Assembly (NCBI RefSeq): GCF_003062295.1
Contig: NZ_PYCN01000003.1
Location: forward strand, 1 to 64,000
DNA: 64,000 nt
From: Bradyrhizobium algeriense
GTDB taxonomy: Bacteria; Pseudomonadota; Alphaproteobacteria; Rhizobiales; Xanthobacteraceae
Direction: 5' to 3'
Shown here: in pieces, positions 27,218 through 35,944 of the stretch
Layout: each line of letters opens with the position of its first letter
Position numbering within the stretch: the stretch's first letter is position 1
Notes under the pieces: model-generated
Told to the model about the DNA's origin: nothing
Seen by the model: the letters and a program-made list of their open reading frames with translations, nothing else
Database searches by the model: none
Program-made: the position numbers and the translations under genes

Positions 27218-29368
27218 ATGAATCTCAATCGGATCCTGTTCTCCTTCACCCTGGCTGCGGCAGCGGGCGCGCTCACCTTGGCGGCGCCGTCGCACGCGCA
27301 GCAACCGGCGGCGGTTGCGATCGACAATGACGACATCGGCGGCGTAGTAGCCGGACCCAACGGGCCGGAAGCCGGCGTCTGGGTGATCGCGGAAACGAAT
27401 GAGTTGCCGACGAAATTCGCCAAGATCGTCGTCACCGACGATCAGGGCCGTTACGTGATCCCGGACCTGCCACTGAGCGTGAACTACGCGGTCTGGGTGC
27501 GCGGCTATGGGCTGGTGGATTCGCCCAGGTTGCGCGCCAAGCCCGGCCAGCAGATCAACCTCACGGCGGTACCGGCCCCGAACGAGGCCGCAGCCGCCCA
27601 TTATTACTCGGCGATCTACTGGTACACGATGATGAAGATCCCGCCGGCGAAGGATTTCGGCGGCACTACCGACATCCCGAAGGAGATCACGCAGGATATC
27701 TGGCGCCAGCGGATGAACAATGTCGACTGCATCGGCTGCCATCAGCTCGGCCAGGAGTCCACGCGCACGATCCCGGGCGCGTTCAGCGAATTCAAATCGG
27801 GCGAGGAAGCCTGGATACGCCGCGTCTCCTCAGGCCAGACCGGGGAATGGATGGTGAATCGGCTCGCGGGCCAGCTCGGCGGCGTGCCGTTCAAATATTT
27901 CGGCGACTGGACCGACCGGGTTGCCAAGGGCGAGCTGCCAAAGTCCAAGCCGCCGCGGCCGGCAGGCATCGAACGCAACGTCGTCATCTCGTCGTGGGAA
28001 TGGGCGACGGAGAAGCACTTCGTCCACGATCTGATTTCCTCGGACCGGCGCTACCCAACGGTCAACGCCTACGGCCCGCTGTACGGCGCGAACGAATACT
28101 CATCCGACGACATGCCGATCCTCGATCCGAAGACGCACAAGGTGACGTTCTCCAGGATGCCGGTCGCCGATCCCAATGCACCGGAGTCGTTCGGCCCTCC
28201 GCTCCATGGCACGGCTCTCCTCAATCCGGTCAGCCCCTCGGCCTATTGGGGTGACGAGAAGATCTGGAGCCAGCGGACCAACAATCACAACAGCATGTTC
28301 GACAAGAAGGGCCGTGTGTGGTTGGCGGCGGCGGTGCGCGGCATCGAAAATCCGGCTTACTGCCGGAAAGGGTCCGACCACCCGTCGGCGAAGGCCTTCC
28401 CGCTTGAACGCTCAGGCCGGCAAGTGACGGTGTTCGATCCCAAGACTCAAAAATACAGTTTCATCGACACCTGCTTCGGCACCCATCACCCGCAATTCGG
28501 CTACGATGCCGACGATACGCTTTGGACGTCGGGGACCGGACCGGTCGCCGGCTGGATCAACACCCGGCTATGGGACGAGACCGGCGACGTCGTCAAAGCC
28601 CAGGGCTGGGCGCCGTTCGTTCTCGATACCAACGGCAACGGCAAGGTCGACGAATACACCGAGCCGGGCAAGCCGGCAGAGGCGGACAAGGACATGCGGG
28701 TCGCCGGCTCAGGCCCCTACGCCGTGATGCCGCATCCGACCGACGGCTCGGTCTGGTACACCGTCAACGTGTTCGTCGGCCAGCCCGGCTTCATGCGCTT
28801 CGATCCCAAGACCAAACTGTCGGAGTTTTATGCCATTCCGAAGGAAGGCATCGGCGTTCGCGGCGGCGACATCGACAAGAACGGCGTGCTCTGGGGCTCG
28901 GGCTCGAACGGCAGCCTGATCCGCTTCGATCGCAGCAAATGCAAGAACCCGCTCAACGGTCCGAGCGCGACCGGCAACCACTGCGCGGAGGGCTTTTCCT
29001 ACTTCAAATATCCGGGCCCCGGCTTTGAAGGGTTCGAGAGCTCGAGCGCCGAGGCGAGCTACTACACCTGGGTCGATCACCACAACACGGTCGGCCTCGG
29101 CGAGAACATTCCGATCTCCACCGCCAACCTCAACGACGGTTTCGTTGCTCTCAAGGACGGGCAGATGGTGATGCTGCGCATCCCTTATCCGCTCGGCTTT
29201 TTTGCCAAGGGCCTCGACGGGCGCATTGACGATCCGGTCGCGGGCTGGAAAGGCCGCGGGCTGTGGAGTTCGAGCGGCGATCGCACACCATGGCTGATGG
29301 AGGGCGGCAAGGGCTCAAAGCCGCGGGCGGTGCATATTCAGGTGCGCCCCGACCCGCTGGCGAAATGA
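27218..29368 (+). CDS. Periplasmic haem-c / beta-propeller protein with carboxypeptidase-regulatory-like domain
   Basis: A 716-residue exported protein with a Sec signal peptide (cleavage after SHAQ, about residue 28). It has an N-terminal carboxypeptidase-regulatory-like beta sandwich (GGVVAGPNGPEAGVWV...TDDQGRYVIPDLP, 40-115) and one c-type haem site CIGCH (C171, C174, H175). A long Vgb/SMP30-like propeller follows (repeats such as TVFDPKTQKYSFIDT, MRFDPKTKLSEFYAIPKEG, GVRGGDIDKNGVLWGSGSNG). An EF-hand-like DTNGNGKVDEY loop is also present. A periplasmic redox or dehydrogenase-like role is likely but the substrate is unknown. ATG 27218 has GGGAGAGAGAAG upstream. Confidence 0.82.
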   Translation: MNLNRILFSFTLAAAAGALTLAAPSHAQQPAAVAIDNDDIGGVVAGPNGPEAGVWVIAETNELPTKFAKIVVTDDQGRYVIPDLPLSVNYAVWVRGYGLVDSPRLRAKPGQQINLTAVPAPNEAAAAHYYSAIYWYTMMKIPPAKDFGGTTDIPKEITQDIWRQRMNNVDCIGCHQLGQESTRTIPGAFSEFKSGEEAWIRRVSSGQTGEWMVNRLAGQLGGVPFKYFGDWTDRVAKGELPKSKPPRPAGIERNVVISSWEWATEKHFVHDLISSDRRYPTVNAYGPLYGANEYSSDDMPILDPKTHKVTFSRMPVADPNAPESFGPPLHGTALLNPVSPSAYWGDEKIWSQRTNNHNSMFDKKGRVWLAAAVRGIENPAYCRKGSDHPSAKAFPLERSGRQVTVFDPKTQKYSFIDTCFGTHHPQFGYDADDTLWTSGTGPVAGWINTRLWDETGDVVKAQGWAPFVLDTNGNGKVDEYTEPGKPAEADKDMRVAGSGPYAVMPHPTDGSVWYTVNVFVGQPGFMRFDPKTKLSEFYAIPKEGIGVRGGDIDKNGVLWGSGSNGSLIRFDRSKCKNPLNGPSATGNHCAEGFSYFKYPGPGFEGFESSSAEASYYTWVDHHNTVGLGENIPISTANLNDGFVALKDGQMVMLRIPYPLGFFAKGLDGRIDDPVAGWKGRGLWSSSGDRTPWLMEGGKGSKPRAVHIQVRPDPLAK

Positions 29369-29379
29369 GGGATCACCGC

Positions 29380-29616
29380 CTAGCCGAATAGCAGCACCGT
29401 GCCGGCGATCATCAGCGCACAGCCGATGAACATGATGGCAGGCCAGCGCATTCTGCGCTGATCATAACGCCCCTGCGCACGACGCTCCGTGATGAGCGCC
29501 ATCTCGAATTCTTCCGAGGTCGAGAACATGCAGCCAAAGCCGCCGCGGGCCGAGGCTGCGGCCGCTTCGAGCGACATCAGGGCGGCCTGTGGGTTTCGTC
29601 TGCGAGGTGAATCCAT
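29380..29616 (-). CDS. Small hypothetical membrane protein
   Basis: The frame encodes up to 78 residues ending in one transmembrane helix (WPAIMFIGCALMIAGTVLLFG) preceded by basic residues (ERRAQGRYDQRRMR). Several in-frame starts exist (29616, 29577, 29529, 29502), and none has a strong ribosome binding site, so the true length is between 40 and 78 residues. The tail-anchored topology and a good hydrophobic segment argue for a real gene; the family is not recognised. Confidence 0.45.
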   Translation of the reverse strand: MDSPRRRNPQAALMSLEAAAASARGGFGCMFSTSEEFEMALITERRAQGRYDQRRMRWPAIMFIGCALMIAGTVLLFG

Positions 29617-29735
29617 GGCGCAGAGGATATGGACGGAATGGTAAACGCGAGGTTACCGCGCATCGTTTCCGCCGCGATCGCCGCCGAAAGTGACAGATCG
29701 AACTCCGCAGATATCGCCTTGTTCGGTCGAAGCGT

Positions 29736-30953
29736 TCAGGTCGCCGCCGGTACATGGCGTTGCGAAGCTGCGCGGCCAGCGGTCTTGCGCCGCCAGTTCT
29801 CCAGCGACAGCGGCAGCTCTTCCGCGGCCTCGACCCGGTTACGGCCGCCGCGCTTGGCCTGATAGAGCGCGGTATCGGCCGCCGCCAGCAACACGTCGAG
29901 CTCCGTGCCGGCCGGACCGCCGGCGACACCGATGCTGACGGTGGTGTCGACCGGACCTTCCTCGCAGGCGATATTGGAAGCCTCGAACGCCTCGCGCACG
30001 CGCTCGGCTACGATCACGCCCTCGTCCAGCGAACACGCCAGCAACGCCGCGAATTCCTCGCCGCCGATCCGCCCCGACAGGTCGCTGATGCGCAAACTGC
30101 TGACCACGACGGTGGAGAACAGTTTGAGGATCTCGTCGCCCGCCGGATGGCCGAAGCGGTCATTGATGCTCTTGAAATGGTCGATGTCGAAAATCATCAC
30201 CGTCACCGGCCGCCCCGCGGCGGCCTCGCGTTCGATCACCCGGTTGCTGGCTTCCGTGAAACCGCGGCGGTTCAGCATTCCGCTCAAGGGATCGACCGAA
30301 GCCGCGGTCTTGTGCACCGTCACGGCGCGGTCCGACACCAGCATGAAGATGACGAACACGGTGCCGATCGCATACAGCACCAGTTCGATCGAGAACGCCG
30401 TCACCCAGATGCTGCTGGTGAAGGTTTCGTCATGCGGGCGCAGCAGGCTGCCGAGCAGGATCGGCAGCGCCAGCACGCAACCATGCATCACGGGCACGGC
30501 AATCGTCGGCCAGCGATTGTGCATCGTCCGCCGGCGTTCGCTCCACAATTCGGAAGCCGTCAGCCCCGCATAGATCGCGACGATCGCCGCACCGACGATC
30601 AGCCGCATGGCGGGATTCAATGATGGCACAGCCAGCACCATGCTGATCCAGACGATCGCGCCGAACAACAGCCCCGGCAAATTGGGCTTGCGGCCGTGGA
30701 AGACGCGCGAGGCATTCCAGACCATGCCGCAGGCCACGAAGCCCAGCGCATGCAGCGCCAGCAACAGCGGCTCGCCGAGTCTGGCCCCGCCGATGGTCCA
30801 GATCGCCACCGACGATGCGCCAAGCAGATAGGCCGTCCCCCACCACTTCAAGGCTGGAATGTTTTCCTGCTTGCCGAACAGCAGCAGCATGGCCCCGAGC
30901 ATGCCTGCAACCATCGTGGCAAACAGATATAGCGTGGAAGTATCGAACGACAT
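29736..30953 (-). CDS. Diguanylate cyclase (membrane GGDEF protein)
   Basis: A 405-residue protein with six or seven predicted transmembrane helices in its first 210 residues, followed by a GGDEF domain that makes cyclic di-GMP. The domain starts at DPLSGMLNRRGF (221 on), has FDIDHFKSINDRFGHPAGDEIL, the active GGEEF motif (297-301), and an RxxD inhibitory site RISD (288-291) five residues before it. Product inhibition is therefore expected. The start MSFDTSTLYLF at 30953 is a natural membrane N-terminus. There is no EAL domain. It stands alone downstream of the rplM-rpsI terminator. Confidence 0.93.
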   Translation of the reverse strand: MSFDTSTLYLFATMVAGMLGAMLLLFGKQENIPALKWWGTAYLLGASSVAIWTIGGARLGEPLLLALHALGFVACGMVWNASRVFHGRKPNLPGLLFGAIVWISMVLAVPSLNPAMRLIVGAAIVAIYAGLTASELWSERRRTMHNRWPTIAVPVMHGCVLALPILLGSLLRPHDETFTSSIWVTAFSIELVLYAIGTVFVIFMLVSDRAVTVHKTAASVDPLSGMLNRRGFTEASNRVIEREAAAGRPVTVMIFDIDHFKSINDRFGHPAGDEILKLFSTVVVSSLRISDLSGRIGGEEFAALLACSLDEGVIVAERVREAFEASNIACEEGPVDTTVSIGVAGGPAGTELDVLLAAADTALYQAKRGGRNRVEAAEELPLSLENWRRKTAGRAASQRHVPAAT

Positions 30954-31115
30954 GGGCTCACCCGAACGCGTGTGATGCAACTTGTTCGGCGCACACTGAA
31001 ATGCAATTTCGCGCCATCGCATTGGGGACACTAGGAGCGCCGTGTTCCATTTTCGTTTGTGCGGGTAAGCAAGTTTTCACGAAAATCCGTGGTAACCCAT
31101 CACTAAATAGTAAGC

Positions 31116-31146
31116 AAAAAGGGCGCCCGATCGGGCGCCCTTTTTT
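31116..31146 (-). terminator. Rho-independent terminator of rplM-rpsI
   Basis: A near-perfect 30-bp palindrome (AAAAAGGGCGCCCGA followed by its complement) forms a stem of about 13 bp with a small GATC loop, flanked by A and T runs. It can terminate in either direction and lies 43 bp beyond rpsI. Confidence 0.9.
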
Positions 31147-31188
31147 CTTTCGCGAATGCAGCAAGCGCTGCAAATTTTAGCGAAGCAA

Positions 31189-31665
31189 TTAGCGCTTCGA
31201 GAACTGGAACGACTTGCGCGCTTTCGCCCGGCCGTACTTCTTGCGCTCCACGGTGCGGGAGTCGCGGGTCAGGAAGCCGCCCTTCTTCAGGACGCCGCGC
31301 AGATCCGGTTCGAAGTTCGTCAGCGCCTTCGAGATGCCGTGACGCACGGCACCCGCCTGGCCCGACAGACCGCCGCCGGCGACCGTGCAGATGACGTCGT
31401 ATTGGCCGGCGCGCGCGGCGGCGACCAGCGGCTGCTGGATCAGCATGCGCAGAACCGGGCGGGCGAAATAGACTTCGACTTCGCGGGTGTTGACCACGAT
31501 CTTGCCGGCGCCCGGCTTGATCCAGACGCGGGCGACCGCGTCCTTGCGCTTGCCGGTGGCATAGGCGCGGCCATATTTGTCGACCTTCTTGACGTATTTC
31601 GGCGCTTCCGGAGCGGCCGTCTTCAGCGACGCCAACTGGTCGAGAGACTGCATGGTATCCGACAT
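31189..31665 (-). CDS. rpsI: 30S ribosomal protein S9
   Basis: A 158-residue S9. The conserved core begins [18 protein letters not shown] and runs through [19 protein letters not shown] to the basic C-terminal tail [18 protein letters not shown] that reaches the P-site tRNA. A 30-residue N-terminal extension ([16 protein letters not shown]...) is typical of Rhizobiales S9. The start codon is one base beyond the rplM stop, so the two are translationally linked. Confidence 0.98.
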   Translation of the reverse strand: MSDTMQSLDQLASLKTAAPEAPKYVKKVDKYGRAYATGKRKDAVARVWIKPGAGKIVVNTREVEVYFARPVLRMLIQQPLVAAARAGQYDVICTVAGGGLSGQAGAVRHGISKALTNFEPDLRGVLKKGGFLTRDSRTVERKKYGRAKARKSFQFSKR

Positions 31666-31666
31666 C

Positions 31667-32131
31667 TTATGCGGCCCTCATGTTCTTGCGGTTCATCGAA
31701 GCGATATCAACCTTCTCGGGCTGCTGGGCTTCATGCGGATGTTCGGCGCCGGGATAAACGCGCAGATTGCCCATCTGCACGCGACCGAGCGGACCACGCG
31801 GGATCATGCGCTCGATGGCCTTCTCGACCACGCGCTCGGGGAAACGGCCCTCGAGGATCGACTTCGCGGTGCGCTCCTTGATGCCGCCGATGAAGCCGGT
31901 GTGCTTGTAGTAGACCTTGTTGTCGCGCTTGCGACCGGTCAGCACGACATGCGCCGCGTTGATAATGACGACGTTGTCGCCGCAATCGACGTGGGGCGTG
32001 TAGGTCGGGAGGTGCTTGCCGCGCAGGCGCATGGCGACGAGCGTGGCGAGACGGCCGACCACCAGACCCTTGGCGTCGATCAGCACCCACTTCTTCGTCA
32101 CCTCGGCGGGCTTTGCCGAATAGGTTTTCAT
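31667..32131 (-). CDS. rplM: 50S ribosomal protein L13
   Basis: A 154-residue L13 with all signatures: [52 protein letters not shown], and the C-terminal [13 protein letters not shown] and [20 protein letters not shown]. It is first gene of the rplM-rpsI pair, with a recognisable promoter at 32185-32213. Confidence 0.98.
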   Translation of the reverse strand: MKTYSAKPAEVTKKWVLIDAKGLVVGRLATLVAMRLRGKHLPTYTPHVDCGDNVVIINAAHVVLTGRKRDNKVYYKHTGFIGGIKERTAKSILEGRFPERVVEKAIERMIPRGPLGRVQMGNLRVYPGAEHPHEAQQPEKVDIASMNRKNMRAA

Positions 32132-32184
32132 GTGAGGAAATCCGTGAAAATGGAAATCGGCGCCAGATGCGCCGAACTGGCGGG

Positions 32185-32213
32185 TTTCTAGAGAACGGCG
32201 CGTTATCCGTCAA
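32185..32213 (-). promoter_or_regulatory. Putative promoter of rplM-rpsI
   Basis: The minus strand has TTGACG (32208-32213), a 17-base spacer and TAGAAA (32185-32190), about 55 bp upstream of the rplM ATG. Confidence 0.55.
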
Positions 32214-32285
32214 CGCCGGCGCGCATAAATTATCTCTGCAAGAACAGTCACTTATAAATATGGTGCAATAGTACCGCTAAAAACC

Positions 32286-32714
32286 CTACGTATTTGGAAT
32301 GGAGTAGGTCGCCGTCACATGGGCGATCGGATCAGGCGACGATCCCGACAGCAGGTTGACCTCGCCGACCGCCAGGCGCTTGCCGAGCTTCAACAGCTTC
32401 GCCGCTGCCAGCACGTCCTGGCCTGGCAGGCCCTTACGCAGGAAATTGATGTTGAGGTTGGTCGTTACCGCCAGTCCTACCGGGCCGATCGCCGAGAGCA
32501 GCACCACATACATCGCGAAATCAGCCATCGCCATCAGCGTCGGCCCCGACACCGTGCCGCCCGGACGCAGCATGCGCTCGTCATAGCGCCGCCGCAGCAG
32601 GCAGGTTTCGCCGTCGGCGCTCTCGATGGTGATATCGCCGTCGCTGAAGGCCTGCGGAAATTCCTCGCGGAGGAACTTCTCCAGCTCAGCCACGCTCATT
32701 TTCGCTGCCGCCAT
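32286..32714 (-). CDS. PaaI-type hotdog-fold thioesterase
   Basis: A 142-residue single hotdog domain: MLRPGGTVSGPTLMAMADFAMYVVLLS carries the central helix, followed by VTTNLNINFLRKGLPGQDV and the final beta strands. Such enzymes hydrolyse acyl- or aryl-CoA thioesters. It is divergent from a crotonase-fold gene starting 87 bp away, which suggests CoA metabolism as a shared theme, but the substrate is unknown. Confidence 0.85.
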   Translation of the reverse strand: MAAAKMSVAELEKFLREEFPQAFSDGDITIESADGETCLLRRRYDERMLRPGGTVSGPTLMAMADFAMYVVLLSAIGPVGLAVTTNLNINFLRKGLPGQDVLAAAKLLKLGKRLAVGEVNLLSGSSPDPIAHVTATYSIPNT

Positions 32715-32800
32715 GCCGCCCCTGCCCTCGCATCAGGGTGCCTGTTACATTAGGTTGTCATCAAAGCCCAAATAAAAATCTCGGAGTGGAAACCTCGGAA

Positions 32801-33625
32801 ATGCCCGCCCAGACCGCCCGCGCACCCACGCCACAACCTCCGATCCTGCTGCAGGAAAACATCGGCAGCATCCGCCTGCTCACCCTCAACCGACCAGCGG
32901 CGCGCAACAGCCTGTCGGAGGGCCTGATCGCCGAGCTGCACAGTGCGCTGAAGCAAATCCACGACGACAACAGCGTCCGCGCCGTCGTCATCGCGGCCAA
33001 CGGTCCGGCCTTCTCCGCGGGCCACGACATGAAGGAGCTGACCGCGCGCCGCAGCGATGCCGATCGCGGACGCGCCTATTTCGGGCAGATCATGAACGCC
33101 TGCAGCGCGATGATGCTGGCGGTGGTGCATCTGCCGAAGCCCGTGGTCGCTGCCGTGCAGGGCATCGCGACCGCCGCCGGCTGCCAGCTTGTGGCAAGCT
33201 GCGATCTCGCGGTCGCCTCCGAAGCCGCGGGCTTCGCCACGCCCGGCGTCGATATCGGCCTGTTCTGCTCGACGCCCATGGTGGCGCTGTCGCGCAACAT
33301 CCCGCGCAAGCAGGCGATGGAGATGCTGCTCACGGGCGAGCCGATTTCGGCGACGACGGCGAAGAACATCGGCCTCGTCAACCGCGTCGTCGCCGCCGGC
33401 ACCGAGCGCGATGCGGCGATCGCGCTGGCACAGAAGGTCGCGCTCAAATCCGCCTATACCGTCAAGCTCGGCAAAGAAGCGTTCTATCGCCAGGCCGAAA
33501 TGAGCCTTGCCGACGCCTACCGCTACACGGCGGAAGTGATGACCGAGAACATGATGGCACGCGACGCCGAGGAAGGCATCGGCGCCTTCATCGAGAAACG
33601 CGAGCCGAAATGGCAGGATAAGTGA
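32801..33625 (+). CDS. Enoyl-CoA hydratase/isomerase family protein (crotonase fold, atypical active site)
   Basis: A 274-residue crotonase-fold protein with the CoA-binding and oxyanion-hole segments FSAGHDMKEL (71-80) and VQGIATAAGCQLVASCDLA (119-137). The two catalytic glutamates of classical hydratases are replaced, by Q129 (AGCQLV) and G149 (TPGVDIG). It resembles the ECHDC3-like group, so hydratase activity should not be assumed. I start at ATG 32801 (MPAQTARAP); a TTG at 32738 would add 21 residues. The thioesterase gene is divergent from it, and a palindromic repeat follows. Confidence 0.85.
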   Translation: MPAQTARAPTPQPPILLQENIGSIRLLTLNRPAARNSLSEGLIAELHSALKQIHDDNSVRAVVIAANGPAFSAGHDMKELTARRSDADRGRAYFGQIMNACSAMMLAVVHLPKPVVAAVQGIATAAGCQLVASCDLAVASEAAGFATPGVDIGLFCSTPMVALSRNIPRKQAMEMLLTGEPISATTAKNIGLVNRVVAAGTERDAAIALAQKVALKSAYTVKLGKEAFYRQAEMSLADAYRYTAEVMTENMMARDAEEGIGAFIEKREPKWQDK

Positions 33626-33638
33626 CGACGCAGAGCGT

Positions 33639-33761
33639 CGTCATTCCGGGGCTCGCGAAGCGAGAACTACGATGCGCGATTGCGCATCGGAGAATCTCGA
33701 GGTTCCCCGATGCGCAATTGCGCATCTGAGGTCTGGTGCTAGCGCACCATCCCGGAACGAC
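33639..33761. repeat. Palindromic repeat element, copy A
   Basis: About 120 bp with arms CGTCATTCCGGGG and CCATCCCGGAACGAC, containing nested inverted repeats (GATGCGC(A/G)ATTGCGCATC twice, TGGTGCTAGCGCACCA). It matches the reverse complement of the element at 35821-35944. It resembles intergenic mosaic repeats of bradyrhizobia. The element fills the whole gap between the crotonase gene and the CoA-binding gene. Confidence 0.85.
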
Positions 33762-33775
33762 GAACTGGAAAAGAA

Positions 33776-34360
33776 ATGAACCACGACAATTACGACGATA
33801 ATTACATCCGCGGCATCCTCAATGGCGTGAAGTCGATCGCGATGGTCGGCGCCTCGCCCGTCAATGTGCGGCCGAGCTATTTTGCGTTCAAGTACCTGGC
33901 GCAGCGCGGTTACGACATGATCCCGGTCAATCCGGGTCACGTCGGCAAGAGCCTGCTCGGCAAGCCCTTCGTCGCCTCGCTGTCGGATATCGGCCGTCCC
34001 GTCGACATGATCGACATCTTCCGCAATTCCAGCCACATCATGCCCGTGGTCGACGAGGCCCTGACATTGTCGCCGCCGCCGAAAGTGATCTGGATGCAGC
34101 TCGGCGCGCGCGATGACGCGGCTGCCGAGAAGGCCGAAGCGGCCGGCCTCAAGGTGGTGATGAACCGCTGCCCGAAGATCGAGTATGGGCGGTTGTCGTC
34201 GGAAATTTCATGGATGGGCGTCAATTCGCGCACACTGAGCTCGAAGCGCGCGCCGATCCCGACCCAGGGCATGCGGCTGTCGCTGAACCGGACGAGCGTC
34301 GGCGGCGGCGCAACGGCAGCATCGGATCGCGCCGCAAAGAACAAAAGCGAGCCGACGTGA
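33776..34360 (+). CDS. CoA-binding domain protein
   Basis: A 194-residue protein with the Rossmann-type CoA-binding fold of succinyl-CoA synthetase alpha and YccU: VKSIAMVGASPVNVRPSYFAFKYL, IPVNPGHVGKSLLGKPFVASLSDIG, VDMIDIFRNS, and the end KVIWMQLGARDDAAAEKAEAAGLKVVMNRCPKIE. A polar tail of about 40 residues follows. The domain probably binds CoA or NAD; no catalytic histidine domain is attached. It lies upstream of metY, 173 bp apart, on the same strand, and homologues often neighbour O-acetylhomoserine sulfhydrylase genes. Confidence 0.85.
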   Translation: MNHDNYDDNYIRGILNGVKSIAMVGASPVNVRPSYFAFKYLAQRGYDMIPVNPGHVGKSLLGKPFVASLSDIGRPVDMIDIFRNSSHIMPVVDEALTLSPPPKVIWMQLGARDDAAAEKAEAAGLKVVMNRCPKIEYGRLSSEISWMGVNSRTLSSKRAPIPTQGMRLSLNRTSVGGGATAASDRAAKNKSEPT

Positions 34361-34488
34361 CGCAATACGAAACGATCGTTTCGAACACGCCGCAAGAAGA
34401 AGCAGACGCCTTTCTAATTCACGATATGTGATCCCTCGCCTTGACGCCGGACGCGGCTCCGATCAGCATCGCCCGCATTTTCAAGCCA

Positions 34489-34524
34489 GCCCAAGAACAA
34501 GCTCAAGAACAAGCCCAAGAACAG
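34489..34524 (+). repeat. Three 12-bp tandem repeats just upstream of metY
   Basis: GCCCAAGAACAA, GCTCAAGAACAA and GCCCAAGAACAG lie end to end. In the metY frame they encode A-Q-E-Q three times, so they would form part of a 31-residue N-terminal extension if translation began at the TTG at 34441; with the ATG at 34534 they are leader sequence. Confidence 0.8.
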
Positions 34525-34533
34525 GACGCACAG

Positions 34534-35814
34534 ATGACCGACCGTCTCCCGGGATTTTCGACCCTTGCCGTGCATGCCGGCGCGCAGCCCGATCCCACCA
34601 CCGGCGCACGGGTGACGCCGATCTATCAAACCACGTCCTTCGTGTTCAACGATGCCGACCATGCCGCCTCGCTGTTCGGGCTGCAGGCGTTCGGCAACAT
34701 CTATACCCGCATCGGCAACCCCACTACCGCCGTGCTGGAAGAGCGCATTGCGGCGCTGGAAGGCGGCACCGCGGCGCTCGCGGTTGCCTCGGGACACGCC
34801 GCCCAGGTCGTCGTGCTCCAGCAACTCTTGATGCCGGGCGATGAGTTCATCGCCGCGCGAAAACTCTACGGCGGCTCGATCAACCAGTTCACGCATGCGT
34901 TCAAGAGCTTTGGCTGGAACGTGGCGTGGGCCGATCCTGATGATATCGGCAGTTTCGAGAGCGCGGTGACGCCGCGCACCAAGGCGATCTTCATCGAATC
35001 GATCGCCAACCCAGCCGGCAGCATCACCGACATCGAGGCGATCGCGGAAGTAGCCCGCAAGGCCGGCGTGCCGCTGATCGTCGACAACACGCTGGCGACG
35101 CCGTACTTGATCCGCCCGATCGATCATGGGGCCGATATCGTCGTACACTCGCTGACAAAATTTCTCGGCGGCCACGGCAATTCGCTCGGCGGCATCATCG
35201 TCGACGGCGGCACCTTCGACTGGTCAAAAGACAACAAATATCCGATGCTCAACGAGCCGCGGCCGGAATATCACGGCATCAGGATCCAGGAGACGTTCGG
35301 CAATTTCGCCTTCGCGATTGCCTGCCGCGTGCTGGGATTGCGCGACCTCGGCCCGGCGATCTCGCCGTTCAACGCCTTCATGATCCTGACCGGCATCGAG
35401 ACGCTGCCGCTGCGCATGCAGAGGCATTGCGAGAATGCCAAGGCGGTCGCGGAATTCCTTGCCGGTCATTCCGCCGTGGCGTCGGTGAACTATGCCGGCC
35501 TCGCGAGCGACAAGTACAACAAGCTCGCGCGCAAATACGCGCCGAAGGGCGCCGGTGCGGTGTTCACCTTCAGCCTGCGGGGCGGCTACGACGCCGGCGT
35601 CAACCTGGTGTCGAACCTGAAACTGTTCTCGCATCTGGCCAATGTCGGCGACACCCGTTCGCTGGTGATTCATCCGGCATCGACCACGCACAGCCAGCTC
35701 GACGACGCCGCCAAGGTGAGATCCGGCGCCGCACCCGATGTCGTACGCCTGTCGATCGGCATCGAGGACAAGGAAGACCTGATCGCGGATCTGGAACAGG
35801 CGCTGAGCGCGTGA
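34534..35814 (+). CDS. metY: O-acetylhomoserine aminocarboxypropyltransferase (sulfhydrylase)
   Basis: A 426-residue PLP enzyme of the Cys/Met metabolism family that makes homocysteine from O-acetylhomoserine and sulfide. It has the substrate-side motif GFSTLAVHAGAQPDPTTGAR, the phosphate-binding YTRIGNPT, ASGHAAQ, and Schiff-base K209 in VVHSLTKFLGGHG. The C-terminal RSLVIHPASTTHSQL is the family signature. Length is that of MetY rather than the shorter MetB/MetZ. ATG 34534 gives the normal N-terminus. The upstream leader contains a 12-bp tandem repeat; I see no SAM-II riboswitch. Confidence 0.93.
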   Translation: MTDRLPGFSTLAVHAGAQPDPTTGARVTPIYQTTSFVFNDADHAASLFGLQAFGNIYTRIGNPTTAVLEERIAALEGGTAALAVASGHAAQVVVLQQLLMPGDEFIAARKLYGGSINQFTHAFKSFGWNVAWADPDDIGSFESAVTPRTKAIFIESIANPAGSITDIEAIAEVARKAGVPLIVDNTLATPYLIRPIDHGADIVVHSLTKFLGGHGNSLGGIIVDGGTFDWSKDNKYPMLNEPRPEYHGIRIQETFGNFAFAIACRVLGLRDLGPAISPFNAFMILTGIETLPLRMQRHCENAKAVAEFLAGHSAVASVNYAGLASDKYNKLARKYAPKGAGAVFTFSLRGGYDAGVNLVSNLKLFSHLANVGDTRSLVIHPASTTHSQLDDAAKVRSGAAPDVVRLSIGIEDKEDLIADLEQALSA

Positions 35815-35820
35815 TGCACG

Positions 35821-35944
35821 GTCATTCCGGGATGGTGCGTTAGCACCAGACCTCAGATGCGCAATTGCGCATCGGGGAATCTCGAGATTCCACAATGTGC
35901 AATTGCACATTGGGGTTCGATGCTTCGCATCGCCCCGGAATGAC
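35821..35944. repeat. Palindromic repeat element, copy B (inverted relative to copy A)
   Basis: GTCATTCCGGGATGGTGCGTTAGCACCA at one end and CGCCCCGGAATGAC at the other enclose GATGCGCAATTGCGCATC and a diverged ATGTGCAATTGCACAT. Together with copy A (33639-33761) it brackets the CoA-binding and metY genes in inverted orientation. Confidence 0.85.

Noticed and set aside
34361..34533. Possible SAM-II riboswitch upstream of metY
   Set aside because: SAM-II elements precede many alphaproteobacterial methionine genes, but the characteristic pseudoknot sequence was not found in this leader.
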